Shown piece by piece: positions 26,091 to 34,542 of a stretch of DNA of 48,546 nt. The first letter of the stretch is position 1, and the number at the start of each line of letters is the position of its first letter. The notes below the pieces were generated by a model that did not search any database, had not been told where the DNA came from, and was given only the letters and a program-made list of their open reading frames with translations. The stretch covers positions 1-48,546 of the forward strand of contig NZ_POTC01000024.1 of assembly GCF_002906255.1 (NCBI RefSeq), in the 5' to 3' direction. The stretch is from Novacetimonas maltaceti. Lineage in GTDB: Bacteria > Pseudomonadota > Alphaproteobacteria > Acetobacterales > Acetobacteraceae. The translations under genes were made by a program, and so were the position numbers.

Positions 26091-27559
26091 GACGCAAGCA
26101 CCCATGTGTCCTTTGAACCACCACCCTGCGAGGAGTTGACCACCAGCGACCCCTTGCGCAGCGCCACGCGCGACAGGCCACCGGGCAGCACCCATGTCTC
26201 CCTGCCGGTCACGGCGAAGGGACGCAGGTCCACATGCCGCGCCTCCAGCCCCGCCGGGCACAGCGTGGGGGAAACCGAGAGGTTGATGACCGGCTGGCTG
26301 ATGTAATTCGCCGGGTCGGCCTGCAGCCGCGCGCGGAAATCCTCAAGCTCGGCCGAGGTGGCATGCGGGCCGATCAGCAGGCCATACCCGCCGGACTCCC
26401 CGACCGGCTTGACCACCAGCTGCTCCAGATTCGCCAGCGTGTAGTCCAGCCCTGCCTTCTCCGCGCAGATATGGGTCTCCACATTGTCGAGGATCGGGTC
26501 CTGGTCCAGATAATAGCGGATGATGCGCGGCATGTAGGCATAGACCGCCTTGTCATCGGCGACCCCCGTCCCGATGGCGTTGGCGATGGTGACGTTCCCC
26601 CGGCGATAGGCGTCCACCAGTCCCGGCACGCCCAGCAGGCTGTCGGGGTTGAAGACCTGCGGGTCAAGGAAATCGTCATTCAGGCGGCGATAGATCGTAT
26701 GGACCGGCGACAGGCCGGCCACCGTGCGCATGAAGACGCGGCCATCCACCACCACGAGGTCGCGCCCCTCCACCAGGGGGATGCCCATTTCGCGGGCCAG
26801 GAAGACATGCTCGAAATACGCGGCGTTGTAGATGCCCGGCGACAGCAGCACGACCTGAGGGTCGGCCACACCCTGCGGCGCGGTTTCCGCCAGCGCGCGA
26901 TGCAGGCGCAGGCCGTATTCGTCAACCGGGCGGATATCCAGCCCGGAGGCGAGGTCCGGCATCATGCGCAGCATCATGTGCCGGTTTTCGATGACATAGG
27001 ACACGCCCGAAGGCGTGCGCGCGTTGTCTTCGAGGATCAGGAAACGCCCGGCCGGGTCCCGCACGAGGTCGGTGCCGTTGACATGGACATAGACCCCGCC
27101 CGGCACGTCGAGCCCCATCATGGCCTCGCAGTAATTGGCATTGCCCAGCACCATTTCCGACGGGATGATCCCGTCACGCAGGATATGGCGGTCATGGTAG
27201 ATGTCCCACAGGAACAGGTTGATCGCCTGCACGCGCTGGCGCACGCCGCGTTCCACGTGGTCCCATTCCGCCGCCGTCAGGACACGCGGCACAACGTCAA
27301 AGGGCAGGATGCGGTCGATGGCCTGGTTGTCGGTATAGACGGTAAAGGTGATGCCAAGGCGGTAAAGCTGCGCCTCTACCGCAGCGGTGCGACGGCGCAG
27401 TTCATCAAGGTCGAAATGCGCCAGCCGGTCACGCACGCAGCGCAGGCCGGGAGAGGCAAGGTCGGCACGGTTCATGAGTTCGCAAAAGGACGATGGCACG
27501 TCATATGTCGCAAACAGTCCCGCACCCTGTGTCCTGGTGCGCCCTACCGTATCATTCAT
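26087..27559 (-). CDS. circularly permuted type 2 ATP-grasp protein
   Basis: A 490-residue circularly permuted ATP-grasp enzyme (former DUF404/DUF407). Typical segments are ITFTVYTDNQAIDRILPFDVVPRVL, FLILEDNARTPSGVSYVIENR, IPLVEGRDLVVVDGRVFMRT and VVKPVGESGGYGLLIG, the nucleotide-binding loop. ATP-grasp enzymes form amide or peptide bonds through acyl phosphates, so this is the likely ligase of the cluster. It is divergent from the transglutaminase gene, with about 300 bases between them, and is followed by the coupled alpha-E gene. Confidence 0.92.
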   Translation of the reverse strand: MNDTVGRTRTQGAGLFATYDVPSSFCELMNRADLASPGLRCVRDRLAHFDLDELRRRTAAVEAQLYRLGITFTVYTDNQAIDRILPFDVVPRVLTAAEWDHVERGVRQRVQAINLFLWDIYHDRHILRDGIIPSEMVLGNANYCEAMMGLDVPGGVYVHVNGTDLVRDPAGRFLILEDNARTPSGVSYVIENRHMMLRMMPDLASGLDIRPVDEYGLRLHRALAETAPQGVADPQVVLLSPGIYNAAYFEHVFLAREMGIPLVEGRDLVVVDGRVFMRTVAGLSPVHTIYRRLNDDFLDPQVFNPDSLLGVPGLVDAYRRGNVTIANAIGTGVADDKAVYAYMPRIIRYYLDQDPILDNVETHICAEKAGLDYTLANLEQLVVKPVGESGGYGLLIGPHATSAELEDFRARLQADPANYISQPVINLSVSPTLCPAGLEARHVDLRPFAVTGRETWVLPGGLSRVALRKGSLVVNSSQGGGSKDTWVLAS

Positions 27560-27858
27560 GCCCCTGCTCCCGTACCCATGGCGGAAGGAGGATCAGGCGT
27601 GACGGAAACATGCCCACCCACCTGCCATTTCGTTACGCTTATGACTTAGCGGAGCAAGAAAACACGTCCTTGCCAAGGTGAAATCTGCATCCCGTTTTCT
27701 TTTTCGCCATTCCTGCCACGAAATGACCGTCGCGTATGGCGCTGGCGACAAAGTCATGCAATTCATGGAGATCGCTTGCCTGATACACGGTGCGCATGGC
27801 GGTCCGGGAACATGATGCCTTTTCTTGCACGACATGCTTTCATGAAAGCTCCCCTGTC

Positions 27859-28713
27859 ATGAACCGGCCCGTGACACTGGTTCACCGGACAAGCTACCGT
27901 TACGACCGCCCGGTTTCCCTTGGCCCGCAGACCATCCGCCTGCGGCCCGACGCGACATGCCCGACACCCATCGCCTCCTATGCCATGGACATCCTGCCCC
28001 ACGGCCACCAGCGGACATGGCGGCATGATGCGTTCGGCAATCACGAGGCCTGCGTCACGTTCGGGCAGAAGGTCCGGCATTTCGACATCACGGTACGCCT
28101 GACGGCGGACCTTGCCCCCCTCGCGCCGGGCCTCCGTCCCCGCACCGGGGCGCTGGGCAGTCCGCCTGCGGCGTTCACGCAACCGCTTCCCGCCGGCCCG
28201 CACCTGCGCGCCTTCCTTGCCGACGCCATGGCGATCCACGATCCCGATCCCGTGGCACGGCTGGTGGCGATCAACCGGATGATCGCGACGCGCATCGCCT
28301 ATCGCACCCGCATGGAGACCGGCGTCTGGGAGGCGGAGGAAACCCTGGCCCGCCAGACGGGTTCATGCCGTGACAGCGCATGGCTGTTCATCCAGGTCCT
28401 GCGCCATATGGGCATCGCCGCGCGCTTCGTATCGGGATACCTGATCCAGCCCGATGCCGGTGATGCCGCCTGCGACCTGCATGCCTGGGCACAGGCGCAT
28501 GTCCCCGGCAGGGGATGGGTGGGATTCGACACCACATCGGGACTGCTGGCGTCGCAGGGGCATATTCCCCTTGCGGTGGCATTGCGGCCCGAACAGGTCG
28601 CCCCGGTTTCGGGACTGCTCGACAGTTGCAACGCGACACTCGACGTTTCGATGACGCTGCACCGTAACGGCCATCACGGCGACACGAAGGTCACTGACCC
28701 TGAAGGCCAATGA
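27859..28713 (+). CDS. transglutaminase-like family protein
   Basis: A 284-residue protein with the N-terminal beta domain of bacterial transglutaminases (LVHRTSYRYDRPVSLGPQTIRLRP) and a C-terminal cysteine-protease-like core. The catalytic triad is visible: Cys170 in QTGSCRDSAWL, His208 in DLHAWAQ and Asp224 in WVGFDTTSG. It may hydrolyse or transfer on the peptide made by the neighbouring ATP-grasp/alpha-E pair. ATG 27859 fits the domain start; the frame is open from 27790. No signal peptide is visible, so it is probably cytoplasmic. Confidence 0.9.
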   Translation: MNRPVTLVHRTSYRYDRPVSLGPQTIRLRPDATCPTPIASYAMDILPHGHQRTWRHDAFGNHEACVTFGQKVRHFDITVRLTADLAPLAPGLRPRTGALGSPPAAFTQPLPAGPHLRAFLADAMAIHDPDPVARLVAINRMIATRIAYRTRMETGVWEAEETLARQTGSCRDSAWLFIQVLRHMGIAARFVSGYLIQPDAGDAACDLHAWAQAHVPGRGWVGFDTTSGLLASQGHIPLAVALRPEQVAPVSGLLDSCNATLDVSMTLHRNGHHGDTKVTDPEGQ

Positions 28714-28815
28714 TGTAGATAAGGACTGTCAGGACCCACGCGGGGATGCCATATCCTGACTTTCCCCACGGGGTATGGCGCATGCCCCCTTTCGCGTTAC
28801 GGAAAGCAAACAGCC

Positions 28816-29889
28816 GTGCAACTCTTTTCCTGCCAGTCTTGCGATCAGGTCCTGTTCTTCGAGAATACGGCCTGCGAACGCTGCGGGCACAAGCTGGGCT
28901 ACCTCCCGACCATCAACAGCCTGTCCGCGCTGACATCCACCGATGGCGGCCTCGCCTGGCATGCGCTCGACCCGCGTGCGGATGACGGCCCGTACCGTTT
29001 CTGCGCCAACCATGCGCATGACGCGTGCAACTGGCTGATCCCCGCCAGCCAGCAGGGGCAGGAATTCTGCATCGCGTGCCAGTTCAACCGCACCATCCCC
29101 AACCTGTCGGTGCCGGGCAACCTGGAACGGTGGCGCAAGATCGAGGTCGCGAAGCACCGGCTGTTCTATACGCTGCTGCGCCTGCACCTGCCGATGCACA
29201 CGCGCCGGGAGGACCCGCGCGACGGGCTGGTCTTCGATTTCCTTGACGACGTTCCCCACGAAACCCCCGTCATGACCGGCCACCAGAACGGCCTGATCAC
29301 CATCGCCCTGCGGGAAGCCGATGATGCCCAGCGCGAGAAGATGCGCATGGAAATGGGGGAGCATTACCGCACGCTGCTGGGCCATTTCCGCCATGAAATC
29401 GGGCATTATTACTGGAACCTGCTGGTGCGCGACGGGCAGTGGCTGGCACAATGCCGGGCCATTTTCGGCGATGACCGCATGGATTACCAGCAGGCGCTGC
29501 AACGCCATTACGAAAATGGGCCGCCCAAGGGATGGCGCACGCAGTATGTCAGCGAATATGCCACCTGCCACCCGTGGGAGGACTTTGCCGAGACATGGGC
29601 GCATTACCTGCACATCGTCTCCACGCTGGAGACGGCGTGGGCCTATGGCATGACGGTGCGCGAACAGCCCGGCAATCCCCACACCCTGCGCGCGATGATG
29701 ACCGACAACCCCTATGACGTGGCGACATTCGACACCATCGCGCAGGGGTGGCTGCCGCTGACCTATGCCGTCAACAGCCTCAACCGCTCCATGGGGCTGG
29801 CGGATTTCTATCCGTTCGTGCTGACACCGGCCATCCTGCGCAAACTGGACTTCATCCACCAGTTGGTACAGGCTGCACGGACACAGTAA
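28816..29889 (+). CDS. putative zinc-binding metallopeptidase (Peptidase_Mx type)
   Basis: A 357-residue protein with Cys pairs at the N-terminus (Cys6/Cys9 and Cys20/Cys23) and again at 63-88 (Cys63, 71, 85, 88), which look like zinc ribbons. A long metallopeptidase-like domain follows, with the zinc motif HEIGH at 193-197 and a downstream acidic segment EDFAETWAHYLH. The family often sits beside alpha-E/ATP-grasp/transglutaminase genes, as here. The GTG start at 28816 begins MQLFSCQSC, the family start. Substrate unknown. Confidence 0.85.
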   Translation: MQLFSCQSCDQVLFFENTACERCGHKLGYLPTINSLSALTSTDGGLAWHALDPRADDGPYRFCANHAHDACNWLIPASQQGQEFCIACQFNRTIPNLSVPGNLERWRKIEVAKHRLFYTLLRLHLPMHTRREDPRDGLVFDFLDDVPHETPVMTGHQNGLITIALREADDAQREKMRMEMGEHYRTLLGHFRHEIGHYYWNLLVRDGQWLAQCRAIFGDDRMDYQQALQRHYENGPPKGWRTQYVSEYATCHPWEDFAETWAHYLHIVSTLETAWAYGMTVREQPGNPHTLRAMMTDNPYDVATFDTIAQGWLPLTYAVNSLNRSMGLADFYPFVLTPAILRKLDFIHQLVQAARTQ

Positions 29890-30084
29890 AACAGGCCCCA
29901 CCGAACGCAGCATGGCAGAAATACATGTAGCGCATGGCTTGGCGCTGATACTGATGCCGGATTTATTAACAAAATGTGACCGTGTTTTTTAGATTGCATC
30001 CGATTGTAACATTCGTACACATTAAAGACACTATAAGGTCGCGTTCCAAATGCCTTATTGTCTCGTAAACAGGAGGTACATTTC

Positions 30085-30342
30085 ATGAAGTTCACACGTT
30101 TTCTGATGATCGCTGGTATTGCTGGTGCCCTGGGCGCGTATGGCGTTCCCGCAATGGCGCAGGACAACAACAACAACGACCATCATGAATTCCATCATGA
30201 CGAGCAGGGTGATCACCATGAAGGTGAGCACCGCGAAGGCGAAAATGGCAACGAGCACCGCGAGGGTGAGCATCACGATGGTGAGCACCATGAAGGCAAG
30301 CATCGCCATGGCCACCATGGTCACGAAGAAAACAAGAACTGA
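30085..30342 (+). CDS. small secreted His/Glu-rich protein
   Basis: An 85-residue protein with a clear signal peptide (MKFTRFLM, hydrophobic core, cleavage at about AMA-QD). The mature 60 residues contain about 17 His and 13 Glu in repeated GEH/REGE/HHEG units and almost no hydrophobic residues. It would be disordered and able to bind metals such as Ni, Cu or Zn; that is an inference. No family is recognised. An AGGAGGT ribosome site and a strong terminator at 30388 show it is an independent, probably well-expressed gene. Confidence 0.82.
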   Translation: MKFTRFLMIAGIAGALGAYGVPAMAQDNNNNDHHEFHHDEQGDHHEGEHREGENGNEHREGEHHDGEHHEGKHRHGHHGHEENKN

Positions 30343-30387
30343 CATGGCATGACCCCGCCTGCGGGCGGGTCGTGACTGACAGTGAAG

Positions 30388-30425
30388 GGGGGAACTTCCA
30401 CAGGGGAGTTCCCCCTTTTTCATTT
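30388..30425 (+). terminator. rho-independent terminator of the His/Glu-rich gene
   Basis: A 9-bp perfect stem GGGGGAACT (30388-30396) / AGTTCCCCC (30407-30415) with a 10-base loop is followed directly by TTTTTCATTTTT. It lies 45 bases after the stop codon of the His/Glu-rich gene. It also overlaps the last codons of the leftward lysR gene. Confidence 0.9.
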
Positions 30426-31361
30426 TTCCACGGACTCGGTATCGTCACCGTCACCCGCGGGCAACTGCATGTCCCGGCAGGCATCGCGCAGGATCGCGAC
30501 GAAATGCGAAATCAGCGGCGAATGCTGTCCCGCGCGCATGGCGATCGCAAGGTCCGCCTTTGGCGCCTTCGGCCCGAGCGAGTGATAGGTCACCCCGCCA
30601 GAATGGATCTGGTGCAATGACTGCGGCACCACGGAAATCCCGAGCCCCGCCGCGACAAGCGGCACGGTGGAGGCGATCTGTGGCGCCTGCTGCCCCATGC
30701 GCGGGGTGAAGCCCGCGTTCTGGCAGGCCGACAGGATGGCGTCATGAAATCCCGGCCCGAGTTCACGCGGGAAGATGATCAGCGGTTCATCCGCCAGCAT
30801 CTCCAGTTCCAGGCGCGGGCGGGAGGCCAGCGCATGCCCCTTGGGCAGCGCAACCACCGTCGGTTCCGCCAGCAGGGGCGAGACGATCAGCCCCTCCCCC
30901 CCATCGGGCACGGGCGGGCGGACGATTGCAATATCTATGGCCCGGTCATGCAGCGCCTTGCGCAGGGCTGGCGTATTGCTTTCCTCAAGCGAGATGGTGA
31001 CATCGGGCCACTCCTCGCGGAAGCGGCGCACGGTCTGCGGGATCAGCGGCAGCAGCGACACCGCACCCGCCAGCCCGACCCGCAGGTGCCCGCGCTCACC
31101 CCGGGCCAGGCCGGTGGCAATGGACAGGAACTGCTGTTGCATGCCAAGGATGGCCTTGGCCTGGTCCATCAGGACGACCCCCACTTCCGTCAGGCGCACC
31201 CCACGCGTCAGGCGCTGGAACAGCAGCACGCCAAGCTCGTTCTCGAACTGCTTGATCTGCTGGCTCAGGGGGGGCTGTTCTATGCCCAGCTGTTCGGCCG
31301 CACGTGTGAAACTGCCATTTTCCGCGACGGCGACAAAATAGCGCAGGTGTCTTAAATCCAT
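30420..31361 (-). CDS. LysR family transcriptional regulator
   Basis: A 313-residue LysR regulator. The winged helix-turn-helix is at the N-terminus (MDLRHLRYFVAVAENGSFTRAAEQLGIEQPPLSQQIKQFE) and a substrate-binding-protein-like effector domain follows (LRVGLAGAVSLLP, IAIVRPP, VAAGLGISVVPQS). It is divergent from lutABC with 102 bases between, so it is probably the regulator of lactate utilisation here. Bacillus uses a GntR-type repressor (LutR), so the control would be different. The ATG at 31361 is chosen because the upstream open frame is antisense to lutA. Confidence 0.9.
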   Translation of the reverse strand: MDLRHLRYFVAVAENGSFTRAAEQLGIEQPPLSQQIKQFENELGVLLFQRLTRGVRLTEVGVVLMDQAKAILGMQQQFLSIATGLARGERGHLRVGLAGAVSLLPLIPQTVRRFREEWPDVTISLEESNTPALRKALHDRAIDIAIVRPPVPDGGEGLIVSPLLAEPTVVALPKGHALASRPRLELEMLADEPLIIFPRELGPGFHDAILSACQNAGFTPRMGQQAPQIASTVPLVAAGLGISVVPQSLHQIHSGGVTYHSLGPKAPKADLAIAMRAGQHSPLISHFVAILRDACRDMQLPAGDGDDTESVEK

Positions 31362-31365
31362 TTGG

Positions 31366-31413
31366 CATATAAATAATATATGGAAACCTAGTTCAATATA
31401 TATTTGACGCCAT
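31366..31413. promoter_or_regulatory. AT-rich palindromes between lysR and lutA
   Basis: In the short divergent gap, CATATA (31366-31371) and TATATG (31377-31382) form a perfect inverted repeat around 5 bases. About 15 bases on, a nearly palindromic CAATATATATTTG is seen. LysR regulators commonly bind such AT-rich dyads with T-N11-A cores. Their position suggests an operator for autoregulation and for lutABC; this is inferred from position and symmetry only. Confidence 0.45.
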
Positions 31414-31463
31414 AACATGCCATGCGCCACGTTCCCCCATCTGCTAAGGATGAGTGCTCCCTG

Positions 31464-32207
31464 ATGAAGATTGGCCTGTTTATCCCCTGTTATATTGATG
31501 CTTTCTACCCGCAGGCCGGCATTGCCACGCTGGAGTTGCTGGAGAAGCTGGGACAGGACGTCGAATACCCTCTGGACCAGACATGCTGCGGGCAGCCGAT
31601 GGGCAATTCCGGCTGCAACTCCGACGCTGCCGCTGCCGAGGCCCTGTTCGTGCGCAACTTCGCCCGGTTTGACAAGATCGTCATGCCGTCCGGCAGCTGC
31701 ACGCACCACGTACGCGACAATTTCGATGCCATTCCCCAGACCGACGAAGTCCGCCATGTGCGCGAAAACACGTATGAACTGGTGGAATTCCTGCATGACA
31801 TCCTGAAGGTGGAGGAGTTCCCCTGGGCGGAATTCAACCACACCGTCGGCCTGCACAACAGCTGCGGCACCCTGCGCGCGCTGCGCACGGCAAGCATGTC
31901 GGAACTCGGTGAAAAGCCGTTCTCCAAGCCGATGGACCTCCTGTCGAAGGTCAAGGGCATCCGCTTCGTCACCCCGAAGCGGCCTGACGAATGCTGCGGC
32001 TTTGGCGGCACCTTCTCCGTCACGGAGGAAGCGGTCTCCGCACGGATGGGCGTGGACAAGGTGCGCGACCATTACCAGGCGGGCGCGGACTACATCGTCT
32101 CGGCGGATTCATCGTGCGTCATGCACCAGCAGGGCTGCGCCGAACGCGCGGGCATCCCGATCCGCTTCATCCATATCGCACAGATCCTCAACGGAGCACG
32201 GTCATGA
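31464..32207 (+). CDS. lutA: lactate utilization protein A (Fe-S oxidoreductase)
   Basis: A 247-residue protein with two CCG-type cysteine-rich domains. The motifs are TCCGQPMGNSG near residue 47 and DECCGFGGTFS near 180, with a further cysteine in GLHNSCG and SSCVMHQQGC. LutA, with LutB and LutC, oxidises L-lactate to pyruvate in the cytoplasm or at the membrane. The start at ATG 31464 (MKIGLFIPCYID) is the family start. Its stop overlaps the lutB ATG by ATGA. Confidence 0.92.
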   Translation: MKIGLFIPCYIDAFYPQAGIATLELLEKLGQDVEYPLDQTCCGQPMGNSGCNSDAAAAEALFVRNFARFDKIVMPSGSCTHHVRDNFDAIPQTDEVRHVRENTYELVEFLHDILKVEEFPWAEFNHTVGLHNSCGTLRALRTASMSELGEKPFSKPMDLLSKVKGIRFVTPKRPDECCGFGGTFSVTEEAVSARMGVDKVRDHYQAGADYIVSADSSCVMHQQGCAERAGIPIRFIHIAQILNGARS

Positions 32208-33610
32208 GCAACAGGCCGGTCAACCACGCCAGGGCTGCCGAGAAGTTCCTCGAAGACGCCCCCCACCTGAAGTTCCATGACGAACGCCTGTGGGACATGC
32301 GCCAGAAGCGCGACGACCAGATGCACATGCTGCCCGAATGGCAGGAACTGCGCACCGAGGCCTCGCGCATCAAGGAACACACGCTCTCCCGCCTGCCCGA
32401 ATACCTGGAGCAGTTCGAGGAAAACGCCAAGAAGAACGGCATCCACGTCCACTGGGCGCGCGACGGGGCGGAGCATAACCGCATCGTGGGCGAGATCCTG
32501 CAGGCGCACAACGCACGCAGCCTGATCAAGAGCAAGTCGATGGTCACCGAGGAATGTGACATGCGACCGTATCTTGAAAAGCGCGGCGTCACCGTCACCG
32601 AAACCGACCTTGGCGAACGCATCCAGCAGCTTGACGACCAGCTTCCCAGCCACATCGTCGTGCCCGCCGTGCACAAGCTGACATCGGACGTCGCACGCAT
32701 CTTTGCCAAGGATTACAAGACCGACCCCGGCATCCGCGACCCGCACCTGCTGGCCGAGGCGCAGCGCCAGGCGGCGCGTCCCGTGATCCTGCACGCCGAT
32801 GCGGGCATGACCGGCGGCAATTTCGTCGTCGCGGAGACCGGCACCTTTGTCGTGTGCACCAACGAAGGCAATGCCGACCTCAGCGCGACCGTGCCCAACC
32901 TGCATATCGCGACCATCGGCATCGAACGCCTCGTGCCGCGCATGGCCGACCTTGGCGTGTTCATCCGCCTGCTGTCACGCAGTGCGCTGGGATCACCGAT
33001 CACGCAGTACACGTCCCATTTCCGCGGACCGCAGAAGGGCGGGGAGATGCACGTCATCCTCGTCGATAACGGACGTTCGGCACGACTGGGGATGAGCGAT
33101 TTCTGGACTTCGCTCAAATGTATCCGCTGCGGGGCGTGCATGAACACCTGCCCGGTCTATCGCCGTTCGGGCGGGCTGTCCTATGGCGCGGTCTATTCCG
33201 GGCCGATCGGGGCGATCATCGACCCGACCTTCAACGAGCGCAAATACAGCACCCTGCCCTATGCCTCCACGCTGAACGGCAGCTGCACCAATGTCTGCCC
33301 GGTCAAGATCAACATCCACGAGCAGCTGTACAAATGGCGTCGCGTGCTGGTGCAGCACCATGAAATGCCGTTCGTCAAGCGCGAGATCATGCACATGGCG
33401 GGCAAGCTGATGGGGCAGCCGAAGCTGTACCGCGCCGCCATCAGCGCGACGGAAACATCGCTGAGCACGCTGCCGCGCTTTGCGCTGTACAACTGGCTCA
33501 ACCCATGGGGCAAGCACCGCGAAAACCCCCATCCGGTCAAGCAGACATTCCATTCATGGTACAAGGCCAACCGGATGAACAAGGCTGGCAAGACCGAGGA
33601 ATCACGATGA
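32204..33610 (+). CDS. lutB: lactate utilization iron-sulphur protein B
   Basis: A 468-residue LutB/LldF protein. The N-terminal DUF162-like part (KSKSMVTEEC, VVPAVHKL, NFVVAETGTFVVCTNEGN) is followed by a ferredoxin-like region. The first cluster is complete (Cys306, 309, 312, 316 in CIRCGACMNTCP). In the second motif Asn358 stands where many LutB proteins have the first Cys: NGSCTNVCPV with Cys361 and Cys365. The C-terminus SWYKANRMN is family-like. Both ends overlap neighbours by ATGA, so the three lut genes are translated together. Confidence 0.93.
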   Translation: MSNRPVNHARAAEKFLEDAPHLKFHDERLWDMRQKRDDQMHMLPEWQELRTEASRIKEHTLSRLPEYLEQFEENAKKNGIHVHWARDGAEHNRIVGEILQAHNARSLIKSKSMVTEECDMRPYLEKRGVTVTETDLGERIQQLDDQLPSHIVVPAVHKLTSDVARIFAKDYKTDPGIRDPHLLAEAQRQAARPVILHADAGMTGGNFVVAETGTFVVCTNEGNADLSATVPNLHIATIGIERLVPRMADLGVFIRLLSRSALGSPITQYTSHFRGPQKGGEMHVILVDNGRSARLGMSDFWTSLKCIRCGACMNTCPVYRRSGGLSYGAVYSGPIGAIIDPTFNERKYSTLPYASTLNGSCTNVCPVKINIHEQLYKWRRVLVQHHEMPFVKREIMHMAGKLMGQPKLYRAAISATETSLSTLPRFALYNWLNPWGKHRENPHPVKQTFHSWYKANRMNKAGKTEESR

Positions 33611-34191
33611 ACGCGCGCGATACAATCCTTCAGGCCCTGCGCACCAACCGCCCCTCCCCCGAGCAGTATCCCCTGCCGCCGGTCGCGACCCTTGGCGACC
33701 TTGACGCCAGCAGGGAGCGTTTCATCACCTCGCTGAAGATCCTTGGCGGTGACGTGCTGGAACGCCAGGGCGATGAGACGCTTGATGCGGCGATCGCGCG
33801 GCGTTTCCCCGATGCAAAGAATGTCTGCTCCGCCGTGCCGGAAACCAACGGCACGATGCGCGCGGAAACGCTGAAGACCCCGCAGGACGCCAAGGACGTG
33901 GACATTGCCGTCGTGCGCGCGGCCTTCGGCATCGCGGAGACGGGATCGATTTTCCTGAGCGAGAAGCAGCTGCCCCTCAATTCGCTGGCCCATCTGGCGC
34001 AGCATATCGTCATCCTGCTGTCGCCGGACGAAATCACGGCGAACATGCACACGGCCTATCAGAAGCGCCCGGAATTCCGCAGCGCGAATTATGGCGTGCT
34101 GATGAGTGGCCCTTCCGCCACGGCGGATATCCAGGGCGTGCTGATCCGTGGTGCGCAGGGCGTACGCAGCCTGAGCGTCTGGTTCACCTGA
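33607..34191 (+). CDS. lutC: lactate utilization protein C
   Basis: A 194-residue LutC (DUF162/LUD domain) protein with AAFGIAETGSIFL, LLSPDEITANMH and the C-terminus GVLIRGAQGVRSLSVWF. It is the third component of the L-lactate oxidation complex. The ATG at 33607 overlaps the lutB stop by ATGA. The frame extends upstream to 33505 but only within lutB. Confidence 0.92.
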   Translation: MNARDTILQALRTNRPSPEQYPLPPVATLGDLDASRERFITSLKILGGDVLERQGDETLDAAIARRFPDAKNVCSAVPETNGTMRAETLKTPQDAKDVDIAVVRAAFGIAETGSIFLSEKQLPLNSLAHLAQHIVILLSPDEITANMHTAYQKRPEFRSANYGVLMSGPSATADIQGVLIRGAQGVRSLSVWFT

Positions 34192-34225
34192 ACCGGGCGT
34201 CCGGCCCCGCCGGAAGCAACATGTC

Positions 34226-34264
34226 CGCCCGCCGGTTGCCCCATTACGGGACGACCGGCGGGCG
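34226..34264. terminator. hairpin between the converging lutC and hupB genes
   Basis: A perfect 11-bp stem CGCCCGCCGGT (34226-34236) / ACCGGCGGGCG (34254-34264) with a 17-base loop lies 34 bases after the lutC stop and 9 bases from the hup stop. No T-run follows on either strand, so it may act as a stabilising or bidirectional weak terminator rather than a typical rho-independent one. Confidence 0.5.
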
Positions 34265-34272
34265 TAACTGTA

Positions 34273-34542
34273 TCAGACAGCCTTTTTCAGGTTGGGACTT
34301 GCCTTGAACCGGACGGTCTTGCCGGCCTTGACCTTGACGGGCTCGCCGGTGCGGGGGTTCAGCGCCTTGCGCGCCTTGGTCTTCTTGACGGTAAAGGTAC
34401 CGAATGACGGCAGGGTGAAACCGCCTTCGCGCTTCAGTTCCTTGATAATGGCTTCCATCAGATCCGAAGCAGCCTGGTTGGCGGCCACGCCAGTGCAATC
34501 GATCGAATCCTGAATCACGGCGGCAATAAAGGCTTTGCTCAT
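34273..34542 (-). CDS. HU family DNA-binding protein
   Basis: An 89-residue histone-like HU protein that bends and compacts DNA. The helical N-terminus (MSKAFIAAVIQDSIDCTG) is shorter than usual but recognisable. The GFTLPSFGTFTVKKTKARKALNPRTGEPVKV segment is the family's DNA-binding beta-arm, with the invariant Pro (NPRTG). AAGGAG lies 12 bases before the ATG. It is a single gene converging on lutC. Confidence 0.92.
   Translation of the reverse strand: MSKAFIAAVIQDSIDCTGVAANQAASDLMEAIIKELKREGGFTLPSFGTFTVKKTKARKALNPRTGEPVKVKAGKTVRFKASPNLKKAV

Noticed and set aside
28816-29889. a defence or toxin role for the peptidase cluster
   Set aside because: No nuclease, toxin-antitoxin or signal-sensing partner is present; the gene set matches a known metabolic-type cluster.
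31362-32072. long N-terminal extension of the LysR protein
   Set aside because: The upstream part is antisense to lutA; the regulator's helix-turn-helix begins at the ATG at 31361.
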